From: an uncultured Bacteroidales bacterium
Lineage (GTDB): Bacteria; Bacteroidota; Bacteroidia; Bacteroidales; F082
Length of the DNA stretch: 38,978 nt
Assembly (NCBI GenBank): GCA_900318465.1
Contig: ONKQ01000025.1
Location: 1-38,978, forward strand
Direction of reading: 5' to 3'
In this document: positions 8,930 to 16,504 of the stretch, in pieces
Numbering within the stretch: position 1 is the first letter of the stretch
Layout of the letters: each line of letters opens with the position of its first letter
The notes under the pieces: model-generated
Told to the model about the DNA's origin: nothing
The model's database searches: none
The model's input: only the letters and a program-made list of their open reading frames with translations
Position numbers and translations under genes: made by a program

Positions 8930-10197
8930 AACGCATCACCTTATCATTATTGCTGATTTGCCTGACGGCGTTAGGCTTTGCCCAAGAAGAAGTTGCCATC
9001 GAACAGACTTTCGACCAACCCATCCGCCTTTTGCGCATCGACAAAGGCTGGAACGTGCAGCTTATGCACCGCAACACTAATGACTACCGCCTCGCCGTCG
9101 TAGTGCCAGAACAGTATGCCGGAATCGCAAGTGAGGTACAAGCCTGCAATCTTACGGGCGACACGCTGACCATCCTTAAAAACAACATGCTTCCACAAGG
9201 CTCCATTTTAGAACTGGAAGGGCCGCTCAACTTCCAAATCATTGTATTGTACAACGAAGCCAAAGCTGTGATAGACCATCTCGTAATCCCAGAAAAACAC
9301 ACCAATTACGAGATTTATTTGGGGAAAAAGTCGGAAACGACTATCCATCACTTGGTTTCCAACGGAGAACCATACATCAATATGAGCAACGAAAGCCAAC
9401 TGACCATCGACACCATCCAAGGAAGCGGAAAACCGACTATTGAGCTTTATAATGCTGAGTTCCAATACGGAACGAGCCTATTGGAAGGAGAAATCCTTGT
9501 CAAAGAATACGAAAGACCTGCCAGATTTTACGAAAAGAAGAACCCAAAAGTCATCAAAACAGAAATCATTGATGGCCAACCCGTTACAAAAGAACGCTAT
9601 AAAGTTTGGGATGCCTCTCTCGCCTTTGGTGCCGGAATAGGCTTTAGAAAGCACCAAAACCCCGTCGATTTCAACAGCCCGTTTACCAACAATGGCATAC
9701 TTTCCTTCAATCTTGGATTGTCCACACAGTTTCGGTTTAGCGACCGTTGGTCTTTAATGACAGGACTACTATACAACTTCAATCGCTATTATATGGCACA
9801 CCAATTGAAGCTCAACGAAAACGGGTTGGAAAGCATTGATGGGCAGACACCTATCCAGAAGAATGAATTGGCCAACGGCTATCTTGGCGTTCCTGTCGAG
9901 CTTTTCTTCCATTTTGCTGAACCATGGAAAAGCAGTCTTTCCCTCGATGTGTTCTTTGGGCATCGCCTACACGGTTTGTTACGCACCCTCGGTCCCGACG
10001 ACAACTATAAAGAATGGCAATTGGAAAAGGCAACATCGCTTTTCAACCCTTGGAAACTGGAAGTCGGCCTAAGCATCAACACCAACCTGATTGGCTTCAT
10101 CCACGGCTTCCGCGTTTTCACGAACCTCTTGCCCGAATACAACAAGGCCGTTACAACGGAAAAATTTAGGAGCATTGGGATTGAGATAAAATATTGA
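8926..10197 (+). CDS. Outer membrane beta-barrel protein with N-terminal beta domain
   Basis: 423 residues with a signal peptide ending near ALGFAQ (residue 20). Residues about 25-200 look like a beta-solenoid or GIN/DUF2807-like head (repeating short strands such as LLRIDKGWNVQLMHRN and NNMLPQGSILELEG). Residues about 220-423 are alternating amphipathic strands (LAFGAGIGFRKHQ, RWSLMTGLLYNFNRYY, GYLGVPVELFFHF) ending in IGIEIKY, as in porin-family barrels. It is the third gene of the sigma/anti-sigma operon and could be a target or the sensor of that system. Its exact function is unknown. Confidence 0.7.
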   Translation: MKRITLSLLLICLTALGFAQEEVAIEQTFDQPIRLLRIDKGWNVQLMHRNTNDYRLAVVVPEQYAGIASEVQACNLTGDTLTILKNNMLPQGSILELEGPLNFQIIVLYNEAKAVIDHLVIPEKHTNYEIYLGKKSETTIHHLVSNGEPYINMSNESQLTIDTIQGSGKPTIELYNAEFQYGTSLLEGEILVKEYERPARFYEKKNPKVIKTEIIDGQPVTKERYKVWDASLAFGAGIGFRKHQNPVDFNSPFTNNGILSFNLGLSTQFRFSDRWSLMTGLLYNFNRYYMAHQLKLNENGLESIDGQTPIQKNELANGYLGVPVELFFHFAEPWKSSLSLDVFFGHRLHGLLRTLGPDDNYKEWQLEKATSLFNPWKLEVGLSINTNLIGFIHGFRVFTNLLPEYNKAVTTEKFRSIGIEIKY

Positions 10198-10228
10198 CAA
10201 CGCAATCCAGGAATATTGTGTACTTTTG
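10194..10228 (+). promoter_or_regulatory. Promoter for the 25-residue-repeat protein
   Basis: TTGACA (10194-10199) and TACTTTTG (10221-10228) with a 21-bp gap. The -33 element overlaps the stop of the preceding gene. The -7 box ends only 7 bp before ATG 10236, so a start there would be leaderless or nearly so; the next in-frame ATG is 10263. Confidence 0.6.
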
Positions 10229-10235
10229 CGGCATT

Positions 10236-10637
10236 ATGACCCGCTACCCTATAAAAATACTAATGGCCTTCGGCTGCACCTTTGAGCCTGAGGGCGATGA
10301 ATTCTTCGAGTGGCTGATGCGCAACGGCTATCCCGAGTTGGGTGCCTTGAGCCAGACCATACAAGGCGACACCAAGGCCAAAGACTGGCTGATGAATCAC
10401 GGTTTCCCGCACCTTGCGGCCATCGACAGTGCCATCGACAAGGAACCAAAAGCCGAGGAATGGCTCATCAAAAACCATTTCGAAGTCAATTTGGCCTTCG
10501 CAAAAGCCGTCAATCGCGACGACGACGCAACCCTATGGTTGGAGAAAAACGAGCTTCAAGTCTTTATCGTCCTCGCCGACAAAATCCGCAAATATTTGGA
10601 CGACAAATACTTAAACTTCCACAAAATTCATTTTTAA
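10236..10637 (+). CDS. Small protein of tandem 25-residue helical repeats, function unknown
   Basis: 133 residues from ATG 10236, or 124 from ATG 10263 (MAFGCTFEPEG). The frame is open further upstream, but the promoter position rules that out. After a short head the protein consists of four repeats, three of exactly 25 residues, each starting with Trp-Leu: WLMRNGYPELGALSQTI..., WLMNHGFPHLAAIDSAI..., WLIKNHFEVNLAFAKAV... and WLEKNELQVFIVLADKI.... Each reads as a pair of short helices. There is no signal peptide or TM segment, so it is probably cytoplasmic. I do not recognise the family. It has its own promoter. Confidence 0.7.
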   Translation: MTRYPIKILMAFGCTFEPEGDEFFEWLMRNGYPELGALSQTIQGDTKAKDWLMNHGFPHLAAIDSAIDKEPKAEEWLIKNHFEVNLAFAKAVNRDDDATLWLEKNELQVFIVLADKIRKYLDDKYLNFHKIHF

Positions 10638-10653
10638 TTCTTTCAAAAAAAAG

Positions 10654-10687
10654 TTTGCCATTCATATAAAAAAAAGTCCTAACTTTG
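10654..10687 (+). promoter_or_regulatory. Promoter for the one-TM protein and downstream genes
   Basis: TTTG (10654-10657) and TAACTTTG (10680-10687) with a 22-bp gap, 47 bp before ATG 10735. It probably drives the one-TM protein, the DUF3822 protein and rsmD together. Confidence 0.65.
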
Positions 10688-10734
10688 CCGCCAATCCGAA
10701 TTATGCAATAATAATCAGAAAAAACCATACGAAA

Positions 10735-11376
10735 ATGAAAAAAGGATTATCCATCATCATCAACGTCGTGCTGTTCGCTATCATCGTGATTCTGGCACTG
10801 CAAGTCATCAAGAGCATCCAAGCTCCCATCAAGTTCAACAAAGAACAAAAAATGCGTGAAGCCAAAGTTGTTGAGCGCCTCATCGACATCCGCAATGCCG
10901 AAGTTCTTTACAAAAACGCCAACAACAAGTACACCAACAGTTTCGACACATTAATCCAATTCTGTCAGGTTGCTGAAATCCCGATCGTGAACATCATCCC
11001 CGACCCGACCGACACCACCTTCACCCGCACCATCAACGACACCATCGGCTACGTGAAAGTCATGGACTCCCTCAGGGGCCAAAGAGAGCATTTCAATATC
11101 AACGAAATAAGATACGTGCCTTTCAGCGACCCGCAGCAGAAGTATGAACTTGAGGCTGGCGCCATCACCCGTAACGGCATTGAGATTCCCGTCTTCGAGG
11201 CCCGCACGCCATACGAGGTTTACCTCGGCAAACCTGGTGCAGCCTTCACCGAAAAAGAATGGAACCAACGCCGCGACAACGCCAAGGCCGAAAAGGAGAG
11301 CATCAACCGCTACGCCGGCATGAAAGTCGGATCGATGGAAGAAGCCTCAACCGACGGCAACTGGGAGAAACTCTAA
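10735..11376 (+). CDS. Single-TM envelope protein of unknown function
   Basis: 213 residues with an N-terminal TM anchor at about 5-25 (LSIIINVVLFAIIVILALQVI) and a soluble part of about 185 residues that should lie in the periplasm. A helix-rich stretch (VVERLIDIRNAEVLYKNANNKYTNSFDTLIQF) recalls the helix-then-tail build of pseudopilins, but no prepilin peptidase site precedes the TM segment. It ends 11 bp before the DUF3822 gene and is probably in one operon with it and rsmD. I do not know its function. Confidence 0.75.
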   Translation: MKKGLSIIINVVLFAIIVILALQVIKSIQAPIKFNKEQKMREAKVVERLIDIRNAEVLYKNANNKYTNSFDTLIQFCQVAEIPIVNIIPDPTDTTFTRTINDTIGYVKVMDSLRGQREHFNINEIRYVPFSDPQQKYELEAGAITRNGIEIPVFEARTPYEVYLGKPGAAFTEKEWNQRRDNAKAEKESINRYAGMKVGSMEEASTDGNWEKL

Positions 11377-11387
11377 TCATCGCATAC

Positions 11388-12233
11388 ATGGCGGCATCAT
11401 TGAATCCTTACATCTCCAACTTCGATTCGGATTTTGATGTCGAGAAGTCAGCACAATACCGATTGACCATCCAACTCGCCTTGGGTGGTCTTTCGTTTGC
11501 CCTTTTCGACACCATCCACCATCGAATCATCGGTTTGGAATACTACATGTCGGACTTGCTTTCCGATAGCAACGACCTGTTCCATGCCTTGGAGAAAGCC
11601 CTTGATGCCAAAGGCCTGACCAACAAGAAACTACATTCCGTTGTCTGCATCATCGACGAGCGCACCAATGTCCTCGTTCCAGAAGCTCTTTACAACCCTG
11701 ACAACAACGACAAACTATTGGGGTTCTGCTTCAACCCGACGAAAGACCTTGCCACACAAGCCGACACTCTGACGAAACACAAAGCCGTCAACGTGTTTGC
11801 CTTTTCACATGCCTTGCAAGCCAAGATAAAATCCAAATGGCCCGAAGCCAAAGTCACGCACTCAAGTTCGCTATTTCTTGAGAGCCTGCCAAAAAGCGAG
11901 AAAGCTGCAGTACACGTCAACGTGCGCAACCGCGATTTCGACATGGCTGTAATGAAAGACAAATTGTTGTTTTTCAACAATTTCAGGTTCAACACCAAAG
12001 ACGACTTCGCTTATTTCCTGTTCTTCGCGATGGAACAATACGGCCTGTCGGGGCACGACACCTCCGTCTGTTTCTCAGGGTTGATATTGCCTTCATCAGA
12101 GATAATCGAGCTATGCGAACACTACGTGAAAGACATACTATTTGTGGAAAAGCCCATTGAGCTAACAGTCGGCGAGGCGTTGGCGGAAGTACCGTATCAG
12201 TATTATCACATTCATTATCAAGCAATCAGATGA
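11388..12233 (+). CDS. DUF3822 family protein
   Basis: 281 residues from ATG 11388; the frame extends upstream, but that part overlaps the preceding gene, and MAASLNPYISNFDSDFD is a natural start. It resembles the Bacteroidota DUF3822 proteins, which sit next to rsmD and have an actin/ASKHA-like fold as far as I recall. Visible parts include LTIQLALGGLSFALFD near the N-terminus and NVRNRDFDMAVMKDKLLFFNNF in the middle. Its biochemical role is not known. It overlaps rsmD by four bases (ATGA). Confidence 0.75.
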   Translation: MAASLNPYISNFDSDFDVEKSAQYRLTIQLALGGLSFALFDTIHHRIIGLEYYMSDLLSDSNDLFHALEKALDAKGLTNKKLHSVVCIIDERTNVLVPEALYNPDNNDKLLGFCFNPTKDLATQADTLTKHKAVNVFAFSHALQAKIKSKWPEAKVTHSSSLFLESLPKSEKAAVHVNVRNRDFDMAVMKDKLLFFNNFRFNTKDDFAYFLFFAMEQYGLSGHDTSVCFSGLILPSSEIIELCEHYVKDILFVEKPIELTVGEALAEVPYQYYHIHYQAIR

Positions 12234-12790
12234 GAATCATCAGAGGAAGATACCAACGCCGGCAAATCATGGCACCGACCAATCTGCCCGTGCGCCCCAC
12301 CACCGACATGGCCAAGGAGAGCCTGTTCAACATCATCGACAATCACTTCGACCTTGAGGAGACCGAGGCTTTGGACCTATTTGCCGGAACGGGCAACATT
12401 TCCTACGAATTGGTTTCAAGAGGCTGCCCCAAGGTGGTTGCCGTCGATCAGGATTTCGGCTGTGTAAAGTTCATGCGCGAGACGGCCAACAAGCTTGATA
12501 TGAAGGAGTTGCTCGTTGTGCGCTCCGATGTCTACCGTTTCTTGGACAAGCACAAGATGCAATACGACCTCATCTTTGCCGACCCGCCCTACGACTGCGA
12601 GCATTACAATCAATTGGTGCAACTCATTTTCGACAACAACCTTTTGCGCGAAGGCGGCATGTTCGTGCTCGAACACGATAAGTATCAGCACTTTGAGGAG
12701 CATCCGCACTTCATGGAACAGCGACATTATGGCAAGGTGAATTTCACTTTCTTTGCGCAAACCATTGAGGAAGAAGATTCGGAAAAATAA
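12230..12790 (+). CDS. rsmD: 16S rRNA (guanine(966)-N(2))-methyltransferase RsmD
   Basis: A 186-residue protein with the RsmD pattern: MRIIRGRYQRRQIMAP at the start, RPTTDMAKESLFNII, the SAM-binding DLFAGTGNISYE, and the catalytic DPPY in LIFADPPYDCEHY. It methylates G966 of 16S rRNA (E. coli numbering). It is coupled to the DUF3822 gene by a four-base overlap and faces the convergent acyltransferase gene across an inverted repeat. Confidence 0.93.
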   Translation: MRIIRGRYQRRQIMAPTNLPVRPTTDMAKESLFNIIDNHFDLEETEALDLFAGTGNISYELVSRGCPKVVAVDQDFGCVKFMRETANKLDMKELLVVRSDVYRFLDKHKMQYDLIFADPPYDCEHYNQLVQLIFDNNLLREGGMFVLEHDKYQHFEEHPHFMEQRHYGKVNFTFFAQTIEEEDSEK

Positions 12791-12799
12791 CGATTATCG

Positions 12800-12908
12800 C
12801 ACGCAGAAATCGCAGAAATCGCAGATTCGACGAAGTCAATGATGGGAAGCGCGATGCGACGCTAAATTTGCATCTGGCAGGTTCTGCGGATTCAGCGTAT
12901 TCTGCGTG
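12800..12908 (+). repeat. REP-like imperfect inverted repeat between convergent genes
   Basis: The left arm 12800-12825 and the right arm 12883-12908 are 26 bases each and match as inverted copies at 21 of 26 positions. They are built of CGCAGA-type units (CACGCAGAAATCGCAGA). The 57-bp centre holds a smaller AGCGC...GACGCT pairing. It fills the gap between rsmD and the acyltransferase gene and could end transcription from both sides, but it has no T-run. Confidence 0.65.
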
Positions 12909-12927
12909 AAAGAAAACTGCGTGAAAA

Positions 12928-14715
12928 TCAAATATACCCGAAACGTTTCCTGACAATTTCCTTCTCTTCGTCGCTGCTGTCGCGGAAGAGTGGCATTACT
13001 TCGTCTTCGGGGAAGTCGGTGAAGGTGAGGAAAAGCAGGCTGTCCAAAGTGTTGTTGAAATCGGGGTCGACATTGAAACAGAGGAACTTGGCGTTCAGTT
13101 TCAGGTATTTCTTGTAAAGCGTCGGCATACGGTAAAGGCCATTGCTGAGGCGGAAGAGGAACTTGTCGAACTTGTCGATGCTACCTATATTTTGGCGCAA
13201 CAGCACGTCGACATCCACCTTGAGATAGTCGGGGATGAAGGGCGTTTTAGGCGAAACCAGGCCAATCATGTTGTCGTCGACAGGATGCTTCTCCGACACA
13301 TAATGCGCAATCAGGCTTTGGTAGAACCTCGGATACCACGAACTGATGCTCACCGGGCCGATGAAATGCTTGATTTCAGGATAGCGCACCACCACGTCGG
13401 AGAGGCCGCGCAAAAGCAGCATCAAAGGAAGCACTTCCTTCTGATAATCAAGGGCTACGAAGGAACGTCCGAGTTCGATGGTGTGTCTCAATTTGTCGGT
13501 GAAAGCCTCGTCGATATGCACCAAAGTGCTGACATAAAAGCCCTTGATGCCATACTTCGGAATAATCTCGCTGCCCACACCGAGTCGATAGCAGCCAACG
13601 ATTTTTTCCTTGACCGTATCCCAAAGAATCAGATGCTTGAAATGCAAATCAAACTCGTCCTTATCGAGGCTTTTGCCAGTGCCTTCGCCGATAGCCCGAA
13701 ACGTTTCCTCGCGCAGCCGTGCAATTTCGAGCATGAGATTTGGAATATCATCATAATCAGCCAAATAGCACTCATAATCAGATACCGCATAGAGGAACGA
13801 CTCCTCTCGAATCGCAGCCAGTTCAGCTCTCAAGTCGGCGGTGGATGCAGGCCCAACAAGCGGTTCTTGTGCCACTGCTTTCTTTTCCTCCTTTTTTTCA
13901 GGGATATTGGCCTCAAGCGCGTATGTACGAGCCCTAAGATAAGCCGCCAAGTCCTTAGGATTCTCGTATTCAGCGATTTCAGCGGGCAGAATCGGTTTCC
14001 CGATTTGGATGGGAATGCATCTGTCATGCTTGTTGGCCAACTCATGGGTCAGGCGAGCCGTGCCCAACATGGTATGGATCTTGTCGACAAAATAGAACCA
14101 ACGCGAATTGCGGCCTTCCCAAAACAAGGGGATGACGGGCACGTTGGCGTTATTGATGATTCGAGCGATGGACGTGCTCCAAGGCAAATCCTCCGGAAAA
14201 TCGCGGCCATGATAGCGCGAAACTTCCCCTGCCGGAAACACGCCCAAGCCATTGCCTGCAACGATGTGTTGGATGGCTCCCTTGATGCCACCCACGCTAC
14301 TCTTCCACTCAGGATTCGACTCGAAAGGATTGACCGAGAAAAATGCGTCCTTGAGGTTGGGGATATGCGACAGGATGAAATTGGCCATCAACTTGAAATC
14401 AGGGCGCACTTTGGCAATGAGGCTGTAGAGCATCACGCCCTCGATGCCACCAAAAGGATGGTTGCAAACCACCACGAAACCGCCTTCCTTCGGGATGTTG
14501 GACAGTTGTGTCTCGTCCATATCGAAGGTGATGTTCATGTTTTGCAAGAGATGATCAGCAAACTCACTTCCTTGATAATCAGCGGCTCCGTCAAAAAGGC
14601 GATTGATTTTTCCGAGGCCGAGGAATCCATAAGCCATTCCCGCCACACACGTGCCGAAAAAGCCCTTTAGCCCGAGAGCCTTCTTGATATCCGAATTGGT
14701 TACTACTTTCCTCAT
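12928..14715 (-). CDS. Two-domain acyltransferase: PlsC-like plus OlsB/hemolysin-like GNAT domain (OlsF-like)
   Basis: 595 residues from ATG 14715, which lies behind a promoter; the open frame goes further. The N-terminal half (about 1-300) is a PlsC/LPLAT-like acyltransferase with NHPFGGIEG (H86...E92, an HX5E form of the HX4D motif), FPAGEVSRY and RHELANK-like later parts. The C-terminal half (about 320-560) resembles OlsB-type N-acyltransferases (SDYECYLADYDD, LREETFRAIGEGTG, KIVGCYRLGVG, IELGRSFVALDYQ, FIGPVSISSWYP). Fused OlsF enzymes of Flavobacterium and Serratia make ornithine lipids; Bacteroides makes glycine lipids with separate GlsB and GlsA. This protein probably makes an aminolipid in one chain. 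The amino acid substrate cannot be read from the sequence. Confidence 0.75.
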   Translation of the reverse strand: MRKVVTNSDIKKALGLKGFFGTCVAGMAYGFLGLGKINRLFDGAADYQGSEFADHLLQNMNITFDMDETQLSNIPKEGGFVVVCNHPFGGIEGVMLYSLIAKVRPDFKLMANFILSHIPNLKDAFFSVNPFESNPEWKSSVGGIKGAIQHIVAGNGLGVFPAGEVSRYHGRDFPEDLPWSTSIARIINNANVPVIPLFWEGRNSRWFYFVDKIHTMLGTARLTHELANKHDRCIPIQIGKPILPAEIAEYENPKDLAAYLRARTYALEANIPEKKEEKKAVAQEPLVGPASTADLRAELAAIREESFLYAVSDYECYLADYDDIPNLMLEIARLREETFRAIGEGTGKSLDKDEFDLHFKHLILWDTVKEKIVGCYRLGVGSEIIPKYGIKGFYVSTLVHIDEAFTDKLRHTIELGRSFVALDYQKEVLPLMLLLRGLSDVVVRYPEIKHFIGPVSISSWYPRFYQSLIAHYVSEKHPVDDNMIGLVSPKTPFIPDYLKVDVDVLLRQNIGSIDKFDKFLFRLSNGLYRMPTLYKKYLKLNAKFLCFNVDPDFNNTLDSLLFLTFTDFPEDEVMPLFRDSSDEEKEIVRKRFGYI

Positions 14716-14729
14716 AGGTTTCAAAGTGG

Positions 14730-14737
14730 CAAAAATA
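14730..14737 (-). promoter_or_regulatory. -7 promoter box for the two-domain acyltransferase
   Basis: TATTTTTG on the minus strand, 14 bp before ATG 14715. A TTTG lies at 14755-14752, but only 14 bp upstream, so the -33 element is uncertain. Confidence 0.5.
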
Positions 14738-14812
14738 CGGATTTTATCTTTCAAAGCACAATCGTTTCCGATAAAAACAAGCCGTCTGGCTTTCTGCAAT
14801 GCAAGAAAAGCG

Positions 14813-14820
14813 TATTTTTG
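14813..14820 (+). promoter_or_regulatory. -7 promoter box for rluE
   Basis: TATTTTTG, with TTTC (14791-14794) 18 bp upstream as a poor -33 element. It ends 21 bp before ATG 14842 and excludes starts further upstream. It is divergent from the acyltransferase promoter. Confidence 0.5.
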
Positions 14821-14841
14821 CCTTCGATTTACTCACAAACA

Positions 14842-15387
14842 ATGGTGATTCTGTTCAACAAGCCTTTTGGCGTACTTAGCCAGTTTACCCCCGAAGCAGG
14901 GCATCGGGCATTGGATGAATTTGGGTTCCCAGCCGGCGTTTATGCTGCTGGCCGTCTTGACCACGACAGCGAGGGAGCCTTGCTCCTTACCGATGACGGA
15001 AAACTCATCAAGAAACTACTTGATCCGAAATTTGAGCATCCGCGCACTTATTTGGCTCAAGTGGACGGACAAGTCACACAAGAGGCCATCAATCAATTGA
15101 AAAAAGGCGTGACCATCAAAGGATACCGCACCAAACCCTGCCAGGCACAAATCATCGAACCTCCTGAAAATCTTTGGGAAAGGATGCCACCCATACGCTA
15201 CCGCGCCAACATCCCGACCAGCTGGATCCGGCTCACCCTCATCGAAGGCAAGAACCGACAAGTGCGTCACATGACAGCTGCCGTCGGATTCCCTACGCTC
15301 CGACTCATTCGTGTAAAGATCGGCAATATTTCGCTTGGCGAGCTAAAACCAGGCGAGTGGCGTTTCGTTAATGAACGGATTATATAA
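14842..15387 (+). CDS. rluE: 23S rRNA pseudouridine synthase, RluE type
   Basis: 181 residues from ATG 14842. It shows the RsuA/RluE family motifs: LFNKPFGVLSQF at the start, the catalytic Asp in GRLDHDSEGALLLTDDG (D40), the KTY-like RTYLAQVDG, and EGKNRQVRHMTAAVGFPTLRLIR near the end. There is no N-terminal S4 domain, which fits RluE (pseudouridine 2457 of 23S rRNA) rather than RsuA or RluB. Its last 8 bp overlap the convergent end of the kinase-deaminase gene. Confidence 0.88.
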   Translation: MVILFNKPFGVLSQFTPEAGHRALDEFGFPAGVYAAGRLDHDSEGALLLTDDGKLIKKLLDPKFEHPRTYLAQVDGQVTQEAINQLKKGVTIKGYRTKPCQAQIIEPPENLWERMPPIRYRANIPTSWIRLTLIEGKNRQVRHMTAAVGFPTLRLIRVKIGNISLGELKPGEWRFVNERII

Positions 15388-16429
15388 GCTGTGAATTGTC
15401 GCAGCGCTGGCCTTCATACTGCTGCACCTCATCGTATTTGTATTCCAACTGGATGCCCACTTGACGGAACATTTCCTCGGTTTCAGCACCGTCATGGTAA
15501 CGGCGTTCACACACTACGCGCACGATACCACAATTAATTATCAGCATGGCGCAAGTACGGCAAGGTGTCATGCGGCAATAGAGGGTACTGCCATCCAAGG
15601 CAATGCCACGGCGGGCGGCTTGACAAATGGCGTTTTGCTCGGCATGAACGGTGCGTACACAATGCTGCGTGACGCTGCCATCCTCGTGGATGGTCTTGCG
15701 GAACAGGTGCCCCACATCGTCGCAATGCGGCAGTCCACGTGGTGAGCCGACATACCCCGTGACCAAAATTTGCTTGTCCTTCACAATGACGCAGCCACTA
15801 CGACCACGGTTGCAGGTGGCGCGTTCCGACACGGTGTCGGCGAGGTTAAGGAAATAATCATCCCACGAAGGGCGCACATGCAGTTGGCGCAAAGCCTTCT
15901 CCACCTGCTCATGCAGTTCGGGGACGCTGCCATCGTTTTGCAACACAAAATCAGCCTCCTTGATGCAGGCACCAAGGTTTTGTTTGTTGGGGTCGGTGGC
16001 GGTCATCTCGCGTTCCTCATTGGCCACAAAAGTCTCAAAATCAATATGGTCGGTCTCAGAGCCACGCTGGTAAATGCGGTCGTAACGAATGCGACGGTCA
16101 GCATCAACAGCAAAGAGGTAGAACTCGCCCTTCTCGCGCAGGGAATGAATCTCGCCCGGGGTGCGCACACTCTCGATGACGGCATTTTTGCCTTCCGCCT
16201 TGGCACGTTCAAAAAGTTGGTCGGTGATATAGCTTGGGCTGTGAGCGGCACGAAGGTCGTTGCCCACGAATGTCAATGTATCGCGGTTCACCTCAAGGCC
16301 ACGGCGCTGACATTCTTCGGCGATATAAGCCCGCACCGAATAATGCACGAAGCCTTTCTCCTTGACGAGATAATCCACTATGGTGCCTTTGCCCGCACCG
16401 AGGGTGCCTGTGATTCCTATTATTATCAT
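15380..16429 (-). CDS. P-loop nucleotide kinase-like/deoxycytidylate deaminase fusion
   Basis: 349 residues. The N-terminal half (about 1-185) is a P-loop kinase-like domain with GTLGAGKGT (residues 8-16), related to dephospho-CoA or nucleotide kinases. The C-terminal half (about 190-335) is a zinc-dependent dCMP deaminase domain with GSPRGLPHCDDVGH, the active-site HAE (262-264) and PCRTC (C290, C293). It probably deaminates dCMP to dUMP for thymidylate synthesis. The same domain order occurs in anti-phage dC deaminases such as AvcD, but those are longer. With no toxin-antitoxin RNA or defence gene beside it, a housekeeping role is at least as likely. Confidence 0.82.
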   Translation of the reverse strand: MIIIGITGTLGAGKGTIVDYLVKEKGFVHYSVRAYIAEECQRRGLEVNRDTLTFVGNDLRAAHSPSYITDQLFERAKAEGKNAVIESVRTPGEIHSLREKGEFYLFAVDADRRIRYDRIYQRGSETDHIDFETFVANEEREMTATDPNKQNLGACIKEADFVLQNDGSVPELHEQVEKALRQLHVRPSWDDYFLNLADTVSERATCNRGRSGCVIVKDKQILVTGYVGSPRGLPHCDDVGHLFRKTIHEDGSVTQHCVRTVHAEQNAICQAARRGIALDGSTLYCRMTPCRTCAMLIINCGIVRVVCERRYHDGAETEEMFRQVGIQLEYKYDEVQQYEGQRCDNSQLI

Positions 16430-16447
16430 GGTTTATGTGTTTTTGCA

Positions 16448-16491
16448 GGGACTGTCGTCGCCTGTTTAATGATATGTCGTCCCTACGGGAC
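16448..16491 (+). repeat. GTCCC/GGGAC hairpin-bearing repeat in the leader of the kinase-deaminase gene
   Basis: A perfect short hairpin GTCCC-TAC-GGGAC (16479-16491) follows another GGGAC (16448-16452), with GTCGTC on both sides of the centre. GTCCCGTAGGGACGACATAT-type sequences are, as far as I recall, dispersed in Bacteroidales genomes. It lies between the LOG gene stop and the downstream start. Confidence 0.45.
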
Positions 16492-16504
16492 TATTTTTTC
16501 GTTG

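Noticed and set aside
13192-14670. A 492-codon open frame on the plus strand
   Set aside because: It lies wholly antisense to the two-domain acyltransferase gene, and its translation has no recognisable motif.
16479-16500. Hairpin GTCCC-TAC-GGGAC followed by TATTTTTT as a terminator
   Set aside because: The T-run is on the plus strand, while the genes on both sides run on the minus strand, so it would not end their transcripts.
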